Below, in pieces: positions 7,160 to 11,909 of a DNA stretch of 11,909 nt. A program made the translations under genes and the position numbers. The notes beneath the pieces are model-generated. The model searched no databases. It was not told the origin of the DNA and saw only the letters and a program-made list of their open reading frames with translations. The stretch's first letter is position 1. Each line of letters opens with the position of its first letter. Source of the stretch: an uncultured Acidimicrobiaceae bacterium (lineage in GTDB: Bacteria > Actinomycetota > Acidimicrobiia > Acidimicrobiales > Microtrichaceae); NCBI GenBank assembly GCA_937868025.1, contig CALMLJ010000273.1, forward strand, positions 1 through 11,909, in the 5' to 3' direction.

Positions 7160-7918
7160 CTAGGCCAGCGGCGCCTCGGACGGCGAGGCAGGGGGACGGG
7201 CCGGCCTCGATGCCAGGGCGTCGGCGATGCTCACCTCGGTGGCGGCCTTGTCGACGCCGGCCCGGTTGAGCGGCCCCGAACCGTCCTCGTGCTCGAGGAG
7301 GGCGAGCAGGAGGTGCTCGGTTCCGACGTGGCTGTGTCCGTGACGCAGCGCCTCGCGGAACGTCAGCTGCAGGACCTTCTTGGCCGCGGCGTCGTAGGGC
7401 ACGAGCGCCGGAGGCTCCGAGACCGGACCCGGCAGCGCCGCCATCGCCGCCGCCCGCACCGCTTCGAACGGGATGCCCTGCGCCTGGAGCGCGACCCCGG
7501 CGAGCGCGTCGGGTTCGCTGAGGAGACCGAGCACGAGGTGTGCAGGCGTCACCTCGACGTTCGACCTCGCCACGGCGACGTCGTGGGCGGCGACGATCAC
7601 GTTGCGGGCCCGGGTGGTGAGCCGCTCGAAACCCTGCGACGGATCGACACCGCGGTCGGCGCCGGAGCGGGGGGTGAAGCGCTGTTGCGCCGCCTGCTTG
7701 CTCACGCCCATGCTCCGCCCGATCTCGCTCCACGAGGCGCCCGAGCGGCGGGCCCGGTCCACGAAGTGTCCGACGAGGTGGTCAGCGAGTTCCCCGAGGC
7801 GGTCGGCGGCGAGCACTGCGCCCGACAGTTGCTGGAGTTCGTCGGGGTGAACGGCCGTAACGGCGTCGATCAGGTCATCGAGACGAACGGTCGGGGTCGG
7901 GGGCGTCGGTTCGGTCAT
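7160..7918 (-). CDS. HTH plus double Clp-N domain protein
   Basis: The 252-residue product has an N-terminal helical region with a helix-turn-helix-like segment (SWSEIGRSMGVSKQAAQQRF, 62-81). Two Clp-N type repeats follow: about 97-155 (ARNVIVAAHDVA, then TPAHLVLGLL) and about 172-235 (AAKKVLQLTFREALRHG, then GTEHLLLALL). These repeats are the substrate- and adaptor-docking domain of ClpA/ClpC AAA+ chaperones, but no AAA+ module is present. It may therefore compete for or modulate Clp substrates, or act as a DNA-linked regulator; this is inference. The C-terminus is Pro/Ala/Ser-rich. ATG 7918 is preceded by AGGGTGG at usable spacing; this Shine-Dalgarno is part of a CCACC/GGTGG inverted repeat (7924-7935). 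It lies 65 bases downstream of the acyl-CoA dehydrogenase stop, so it may belong to that operon or have its own promoter. Confidence 0.8.
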   Translation of the reverse strand: MTEPTPPTPTVRLDDLIDAVTAVHPDELQQLSGAVLAADRLGELADHLVGHFVDRARRSGASWSEIGRSMGVSKQAAQQRFTPRSGADRGVDPSQGFERLTTRARNVIVAAHDVAVARSNVEVTPAHLVLGLLSEPDALAGVALQAQGIPFEAVRAAAMAALPGPVSEPPALVPYDAAAKKVLQLTFREALRHGHSHVGTEHLLLALLEHEDGSGPLNRAGVDKAATEVSIADALASRPARPPASPSEAPLA

Positions 7919-7983
7919 GTCGACCACCCTGGTGGAGCGCCAGGCCGTGCGGCAACTGGAAGTTGACGGGGAGTGACGGGCGA

Positions 7984-9177
7984 TCAGCGGGGATCGCGGG
8001 GGAGGCCGAGTGCCCGCTCGGCGATCATGTTGCGGTGCACCTCGTCGGTGCCGCCGCCGATCCTCGAGGCGAACTGCATCACCATCGAGCGCTGCCACAG
8101 GCCGTGTTCCCACGCGTCGGCGCCGTCCAACAGCCCCGGTGCGCCTTGGATCGCCAACCCGAGATCGGCCTTGCGGGCGTTCTTGCGGGTGTGGAAGTTC
8201 TTGAGCACCGACGGATCGGGCGGGGTGCCCCGGCCGGTGGTGAGGAACGTCTGGAAGCGCATCCCCATGAACCGGATCATCTGCTCGCGGGCGTGGAGGT
8301 CGGCGAGGCCCTGGCGGACGAGTGGGTCGGCGGTGCGTCCGAGGCCCCGGGCGAGGCGCAGCATCGAGTCGTAGTTCGCCGGGTCGTTGCCGCCGGTGCC
8401 GATCATGCCGGCCTCGCTCGCCATCACGGTCCGGGCGACCTTCCACCCGCCGTCGATCTCGCCGACCACGTTGGCCACGGGGATGCGGACCTCGTCGAGG
8501 AACACCTCGTTGAAATGGGCCTGGCCACTCGCCTGGCGCAGCGGCCGCACCTCGATGCCGGGGCTGCGCATGTCGACGATCAGGAACGTGATCCCGTGGT
8601 GTTTCGGAGCGGTCGGGTCGGTGCGGACGAGCAGGATGCCGAAGTCGGCGTGGTGGGCTTCCGACGTCCACACCTTCTGGCCCGAGACCACGACGTCGTC
8701 GCCGTCGAGTTCGGCGCGGGTCGACAGCGCCGCGAGATCCGAACCGGCGCCGGGCTCGCTGAAGAGTTGGCACCAGATCTCGTCGCCGCGCAACAGCGGA
8801 GCGAGGTAGCGCTGCTGCTGCTCGGGGGTCGCGTGCCGCATCAGGGGCGGGCCCACGAGCCCGTGCCCGATCCCGACGAACCCGATGGTCACGTCGTAAC
8901 GCGACACCTCGTCGGCCCACACGATCATCTGGGCGACGCTCTCGCCGCGTCCGCCGAACGCCGTGGGCCAGGCGATGCCAGCCCATCCGTGGTCGTACAC
9001 CGTGCGCGCCCAGTCCTGACACCTCCGAAGGAAGGCGAGATCGGACTCGTCGGACTCGTCGGTCGGGCCGCTCCACCAGTCGGCCTCGGTGCCGGTGCGC
9101 AACGTGGCGTGCTCGTCGAGGAACGCCCGAACCTTCAGGCGGAACGCGTGCTCCTCCGGACTGTCGTCGAAGTTCAC
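7984..9177 (-). CDS. Acyl-CoA dehydrogenase family protein
   Basis: This 397-residue FAD enzyme would introduce an alpha,beta double bond into an acyl-CoA. The N-terminal helical domain spans 1-135 (GWAGIAWPTAFGGRG at 64-78). The beta domain has WCQLFSEPGAGSDLAAL (135-151), the FAD/substrate signature, and GQKVWTSEAHHADFGILLVRT (166-186). The C-terminal helical domain ends in IGGGTDEVHRNMIAERALGLP (373-393). At the position of the medium-chain enzyme's catalytic Glu (I-Y-E-G-T), this protein has Gly (I-G-G-G-T). Many actinobacterial relatives share this and must use another base or a partner. The start is GTG 9177, overlapping the TGA of the upstream SDR by GTGA, with GAGGA just ahead as ribosome site. 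It is the third gene of an esterase-SDR-dehydrogenase operon. Confidence 0.9.
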   Translation of the reverse strand: MNFDDSPEEHAFRLKVRAFLDEHATLRTGTEADWWSGPTDESDESDLAFLRRCQDWARTVYDHGWAGIAWPTAFGGRGESVAQMIVWADEVSRYDVTIGFVGIGHGLVGPPLMRHATPEQQQRYLAPLLRGDEIWCQLFSEPGAGSDLAALSTRAELDGDDVVVSGQKVWTSEAHHADFGILLVRTDPTAPKHHGITFLIVDMRSPGIEVRPLRQASGQAHFNEVFLDEVRIPVANVVGEIDGGWKVARTVMASEAGMIGTGGNDPANYDSMLRLARGLGRTADPLVRQGLADLHAREQMIRFMGMRFQTFLTTGRGTPPDPSVLKNFHTRKNARKADLGLAIQGAPGLLDGADAWEHGLWQRSMVMQFASRIGGGTDEVHRNMIAERALGLPRDPR

Positions 9178-9935
9178 CAGATGTCCTCGCCGCGCAGCAC
9201 CACGTCGGCGCCGCCGTCGACGAAGACGACCTGCCCGCAGATGCGGGCCGAGTTCGGCGACGTCAGGTAGGCGATGAGGTCGGCCACGTGCCCCGGTTGT
9301 GCGATGCCACCGTGGGGCATCGGCACGGCCGCCTCGATCAGCTCGACCATCGCCGGGTCGACCAACAGCGGCGCCGTCATCGCCGTCTCGACGACGCCGG
9401 GCGCCACCGCGTTGAGACCGATCCCGGCCCCGGCCCAGCCGGAGGTCGGGGCGTTGCGTCGTACCCAGCGGGCGAGCGCCCGCTTCGACGACGGGTACGC
9501 GGCGAGGCCGGTGTTCACCGACGCCGCCACGGCGTCCTCCTCGTCACCGGCCACCAGAGCGGCGACGAGTCGGGGGGAGTTCTCGTTGAGCACCGACGAC
9601 GAGCACGTCGCCACCGCCCGGGGAGCCGTGCCCCTTGCGAGCAGCGGTCGGAGCCCCTCGAGGGTGGCGACCGCGCCGAAGTAGTTGACGCGCACGCAGC
9701 CCTCGGGTGTGTCCTGCACCCCGGCGTTGGCGACGACAGCGTCGAGCACCCCGTCGGTCAGCTCGTTGACCCGCTCGACCATCGCGGCGCGCCCGGCGGC
9801 GGTGGCGAGATCGGCGACGACCTCGGCGTCGTGGAGATCGACCCCGATGACCCGGTGGCCCTGGCCGGTCAGCAACTCGAACGTGGCGCGCCCGATGCCC
9901 GACGCCGAACCCGTGATGAGGTAGGTGCGGGTCAC
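9174..9935 (-). CDS. Short-chain dehydrogenase/reductase, 3-alpha-hydroxysteroid dehydrogenase-like
   Basis: This 253-residue classical SDR is an NAD(P)-dependent carbonyl/alcohol oxidoreductase. The cofactor motif is TGSASGIG (8-15), and Asp33 after the second strand suggests NAD preference. NAG is at 70-72. The catalytic set is Asn84, the Ser at 112-114 (CSSSV), Tyr147 and Lys151 (YPSSK). The C-terminal segment has APGVVETAM (178-186) and VVFVDGG (236-242). It shares distinctive pieces with Comamonas 3-alpha-HSD/carbonyl reductase as I remember it: DAEVVADLATAAGR, VNYFGA, the insert with SPRLVAALVAGDEE, and GADVVLR at the end. A cyclic alcohol or steroid substrate is therefore inferred. GTG 9935 overlaps the upstream esterase stop as GTGA, so I prefer it to ATG 9947. 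The stop similarly overlaps the acyl-CoA dehydrogenase start. Confidence 0.87.
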   Translation of the reverse strand: MTRTYLITGSASGIGRATFELLTGQGHRVIGVDLHDAEVVADLATAAGRAAMVERVNELTDGVLDAVVANAGVQDTPEGCVRVNYFGAVATLEGLRPLLARGTAPRAVATCSSSVLNENSPRLVAALVAGDEEDAVAASVNTGLAAYPSSKRALARWVRRNAPTSGWAGAGIGLNAVAPGVVETAMTAPLLVDPAMVELIEAAVPMPHGGIAQPGHVADLIAYLTSPNSARICGQVVFVDGGADVVLRGEDIW

Positions 9936-10894
9936 GACGAACCCCACTGGCGGGCCAACCAGTTGCGCTGAGCCGCCTCGGCCTGCTGGGCGATCGACGA
10001 ACCCACGAACAATCCGAACCCGTGCGGTGCCCCGGGGAACACGTGCAGCTCGGTCGGGACCCCGGCCTGTTGGAGGCGCACCGCGTAGTCGATGTCCTCG
10101 TCGCGGAAGCCGTCGGCCCCGCCGACCACGACGAACGCCGGAGGGAGGCCCGACAGGTCGGTCGCCCGCGACGGCGACGCGGTCGCCGGGACGTCATCGC
10201 GACCGGCGAGGTCGCCCAACATCGCCTTCCAGCCGAACTCGTTGGAGTGGCGGTTCCACACGGGGAGCCCGTCGTAGTTGCTCGACGGGGTGATGCGACG
10301 ATCGTCGAGCATGGGACTGTCGAGCAACTGGAAGGCGATCGGCAGCTCGCCGCGATCGCGGGCCAGCACTGCGAGCGCGGCGGCGAGACCGCCACCGGCG
10401 CTGAGCCCGGCGACGCCGATGCGGTCGGGGTCGACCCCGAGGTCGCCGGCGTGCTGGTGCAACCACCGCAGCGCGGCGTAGCAGTCCTCGAGCGGGGTGG
10501 GGTAGGGGTGCTCGGGCGCCAGCCGGTAGTCGACCGATACCACGATGCACCCGAGCTCGAGGACCCACGGGCCGAGGTGACCGTCGTCCATCGCGTGGTG
10601 GCCGAGCACGTAGCCACCGCCGTGGATCCACAGCACGGCGGGCCGCGCCGCTCCGTCCACGTCATCCGCTCCGCCCGGTTCGGTCCGGCCGTCCCGGAGC
10701 ACGCGCACCGACACGTGGTCGTCGACGTCGATCTCCTCGGCGGTCACCCCGTCGACCGGCGGGGTCGTCTGGAGGGCGGCGAGCAGGTCGCGGAACTCGG
10801 GCAACGTCTCGGCGGTGATCCGGATCTCGGGCAGCATCGCCAGCATCTCGGCGAACTCGGGGTCGATCGGAACGGGCAGATCAGCGGGCGACAT
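9932..10894 (-). CDS. HSL-family alpha/beta-hydrolase (esterase/lipase)
   Basis: This 320-residue carboxylic-ester hydrolase belongs to the hormone-sensitive-lipase group (alpha/beta-hydrolase fold-3). It has the oxyanion motif HGGG (91-94), YRLAPEHPYPTPLEDC (123-138), the nucleophile elbow GLSAGGG (163-169) with Ser165, Asp261 in GGADGFRDED and His291 in PGAPHGF, completing the triad. The N-terminal 1-60 cap resembles other members. No signal peptide is seen, so it is cytosolic and probably acts on imported esters. It is first of three genes, with a GTGA overlap into the SDR. ATG 10894 has no ribosome site, and a -10 element lies 8-13 bases ahead of it, so the message may be leaderless. Confidence 0.92.
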   Translation of the reverse strand: MSPADLPVPIDPEFAEMLAMLPEIRITAETLPEFRDLLAALQTTPPVDGVTAEEIDVDDHVSVRVLRDGRTEPGGADDVDGAARPAVLWIHGGGYVLGHHAMDDGHLGPWVLELGCIVVSVDYRLAPEHPYPTPLEDCYAALRWLHQHAGDLGVDPDRIGVAGLSAGGGLAAALAVLARDRGELPIAFQLLDSPMLDDRRITPSSNYDGLPVWNRHSNEFGWKAMLGDLAGRDDVPATASPSRATDLSGLPPAFVVVGGADGFRDEDIDYAVRLQQAGVPTELHVFPGAPHGFGLFVGSSIAQQAEAAQRNWLARQWGSS

Positions 10895-10900
10895 CGGAGC

Positions 10901-10925
10901 GAAACTAGACTGCGATTCTAGTCTC
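10901..10925. promoter_or_regulatory. Inverted-repeat operator between divergent esterase operon and amidohydrolase-like gene
   Basis: GAAACTAGA (10901-10909) and TCTAGTCTC (10917-10925) form 9-base inverted arms with one mismatch around a 7-base spacer. Six innermost pairs are perfect. This is the size and symmetry of sites bound by TetR-type dimers. Each arm contains an outward-facing TANNNT hexamer: TAGTTT on the minus strand (10907-10902) and TAGTCT on the plus strand (10919-10924). No regulator gene is in the window. Confidence 0.55.
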
Positions 10926-10930
10926 GTCCA
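10902..10930 (-). promoter_or_regulatory. Promoter of the esterase-SDR-acyl-CoA dehydrogenase operon
   Basis: On the minus strand TGGACG (10930-10925, four of six to the -35 consensus) is followed after exactly 17 bases by TAGTTT (10907-10902). Initiation would fall at or next to the ATG at 10894, implying a leaderless transcript. That agrees with the lack of a ribosome site. Confidence 0.45.
10919..10924 (+). promoter_or_regulatory. Candidate -10 element of the amidohydrolase-like gene
   Basis: TAGTCT in the right arm of the inverted repeat fits TANNNT. Transcription would begin near 10931 and give a leader of about 40 bases. I see no convincing -35 at 16-18 bases upstream, so activation or another sigma factor may be involved. 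Confidence 0.35.
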
Positions 10931-10957
10931 CCGGTCTCCTCCGAGCCCGGTGCAACC

Positions 10958-10963
10958 GGAGGT
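10958..10963 (+). promoter_or_regulatory. Strong Shine-Dalgarno for the amidohydrolase-like gene
   Basis: GGAGGT, eight bases ahead of ATG 10972, fixes the start. It contrasts with the divergent esterase, which has none. Confidence 0.8.
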
Positions 10964-10971
10964 ACTCGCAC

Positions 10972-11835
10972 ATGGCCATCCCCGACGGCATCGGCACGAT
11001 CGACACGATGATCGGCTTTCCCCACGGGGACATGAAGGCGGTGTACGAGTTCATCACCCGTCAGACGCGCGACCGCGAGTCGAAGGAAGAGTTCGAGTTC
11101 CCGGCCGAGTACATGTTCAAGCAAGTGCCCGAGAAGGAGTTCGTCGATGCCGACGACCCCGTCGCCGTCACCGTCGACGCGATGGACCGGGTGGGCATCG
11201 CCCAGGGAATGATCGGCGTCGACGAGATCAGCCAGGAGGCCATGCGCCGCTTCCCCGGCCGGTTCTTCGCGTCGGCCGAGTGCGATCCTCACGCCGGCGT
11301 CGAGGGCCTCCGTCGCCTCCGCCGACTGAAGGACGAGTTCGACATCAAGGCCGTCGGCTGCTTCCCGGCGGGCACGTTCCCGCAGGTTCCCATCAACGAC
11401 AAGCTGATGTACCCGATCTACGCCACGTGCTGTGAGCTCGACATCCCGATCTTCTGCTGCGCCGGGGTGCCCGGGCCCCGCCTCAAGATGAACCCACAAC
11501 GCGTCGAGCTGATCGACGAGGTCATGTACGACTTCCCCGAGCTGGTCTTCGTGACCCGCCACGGGTGCGAGCCGTGGGCCGACCTCGCCGTGAAGCTCAT
11601 GATCAAGTGGCCGAACCTCTACTACTCCACGAGCGCGTTCGCCCCGAAGTACTACCCGAAGGCGATCATCGACTACGCCAACACCCGCGGCGCCCACAAG
11701 GTGATCTACGCCGGCTACTTCCCCATGGGCCTGTCGCTCGATCGCATCCACTCCGAGATGCCGAACGTCCCGTTCAAGGACGAGGTGTGGCCCGGCTTCC
11801 TCCGCGACAACGCCGCCCGCATCCTGCGTCTCTGA
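10972..11835 (+). CDS. Amidohydrolase-2 family protein with a depleted metal site
   Basis: The 287-residue protein follows the TIM-barrel layout of ACMSD-like amidohydrolases. It has a first strand with IDTMIGFP (10-17), MDRVGIAQGMI (71-81), the FPGRFFASAECDP segment (94-106), KAVGCFPAG (126-134), PIFCCAGVPGP (159-169), RHGCEPW (196-202), YAGYFPMG (246-253) and a C-terminal DNAARILRL. In active members the first strand is D-x-H-x-H; here those two His positions are Met13 and Gly15. The expected His on the PIFCC strand is Cys, and the Asp of the usual GSDYP motif is Tyr249. Only His197 is clearly kept. It therefore may not be a metal hydrolase and could be a decarboxylase/hydratase variant, a binding protein or a structural subunit. 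ATG 10972 has a strong ribosome site. It diverges from the esterase operon across a shared inverted repeat. Confidence 0.8.
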   Translation: MAIPDGIGTIDTMIGFPHGDMKAVYEFITRQTRDRESKEEFEFPAEYMFKQVPEKEFVDADDPVAVTVDAMDRVGIAQGMIGVDEISQEAMRRFPGRFFASAECDPHAGVEGLRRLRRLKDEFDIKAVGCFPAGTFPQVPINDKLMYPIYATCCELDIPIFCCAGVPGPRLKMNPQRVELIDEVMYDFPELVFVTRHGCEPWADLAVKLMIKWPNLYYSTSAFAPKYYPKAIIDYANTRGAHKVIYAGYFPMGLSLDRIHSEMPNVPFKDEVWPGFLRDNAARILRL

Positions 11836-11836
11836 T

Positions 11837-11860
11837 GGCCTGCGTCCCTACAGGTAGGCC
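11837..11860. terminator. Possible hairpin between convergent genes
   Basis: GGCCT (11837-11841) can pair with AGGCC (11856-11860). A competing CCTG/CAGG stem (11839-11842, 11851-11854) lies inside. It sits directly after the amidohydrolase-like stop and spans the stop of the incoming minus-strand gene. There is no T-tract, so support is weak. Confidence 0.25.
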
Positions 11861-11909
11861 GCCGTCGTGCCGCCGGGCTCCATGTGGTCCATGCCGAGTT
11901 TGCGGTGGT
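11848..11909 (-). CDS. C-terminal end of an unidentified gene (5' part outside window)
   Basis: On the minus strand an open frame enters from the right edge and stops at TAG 11850-11848. Its last 19 residues are HRKLGMDHMEPGGTTAAYL. The codon pattern is typical of real genes here, and the arrangement is tail-to-tail with the amidohydrolase-like gene with a 12-base gap. Nothing in so short a stretch identifies the family. Confidence 0.45.
   Translation of the reverse strand, partial: HRKLGMDHMEPGGTTAAYL

Noticed and set aside
7953..7965. CAACT-GGA-AGTTG inverted repeat upstream of the Clp-N gene as an operator
   Set aside because: Five-base arms with a 3-base spacer and no recognisable promoter at fitting distance; too short to support alone.
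7963..9270. 435-codon plus-strand frame opposite the acyl-CoA dehydrogenase
   Set aside because: Covers a clear minus-strand enzyme with GTGA-coupled start; the plus-strand product lacks any motif.

Overview
The window is GC-rich DNA with dense genes on both strands, many GTG starts and short intergenic gaps. This fits a high-GC actinobacterium. The NDMA-dependent (mycofactocin-type) alcohol dehydrogenase, several acyl-CoA/lipid catabolic genes, an SDR resembling 3-alpha-hydroxysteroid dehydrogenase and a stand-alone Clp-N protein suggest Acidimicrobiia or a relative. That placement is inference; no rRNA or other phylogenetic marker is present. I see no mobile element, CRISPR array, tRNA or rRNA.

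Layout. (1) Positions 1-140 are the end of a plus-strand gene that looks like an acyl-CoA dehydrogenase C-terminus. It converges on a minus-strand ATP-grasp ligase (164-1561). (2) Diverging from the ligase is a large protein with two tandem alpha/beta-hydrolase domains (about 1701-3377). The first has Arg where the nucleophile should be and the second has Cys. A well-spaced promoter (1577-1605) serves it. (3) It converges on a holo-ACP synthase, acpS (3427-3843, minus). (4) A divergent control region (3844-4118) holds a perfect 7+7 palindrome and two potential RNA hairpins. It precedes the NDMA-dependent Zn alcohol dehydrogenase (4119-5231), which is followed four bases later by cobyric acid synthase, cobQ (5236-6771). 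(5) On the minus strand, a DUF3817 membrane protein (6837-7148) lies downstream of an HTH plus double Clp-N protein (7160-7918). (6) A compact minus-strand operon reads HSL-type esterase (10894-9932), 3-alpha-HSD-like SDR (9935-9174), acyl-CoA dehydrogenase (9177-7984). Both junctions are 4-base GTGA stop/start overlaps. (7) Diverging from it is an amidohydrolase-fold protein (10972-11835) that has lost most of its expected metal ligands. (8) The window ends in the last 19 codons of an unidentified minus-strand gene.

How the genes may work together. The esterase, SDR and acyl-CoA dehydrogenase form a plausible catabolic set: release an alcohol from an ester, oxidise it, then desaturate an acyl-CoA. 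The substrate could be a steroid-like or other alicyclic compound. A 25-bp inverted repeat (10901-10925) lies between this operon and the amidohydrolase-like gene. Each arm contains a TANNNT -10 element pointing outward, so one regulator could control both units. The alcohol dehydrogenase probably uses mycofactocin as electron acceptor. The ATP-grasp ligase / tandem hydrolase pair is the least familiar part of the window, together with the metal-site-depleted amidohydrolase.
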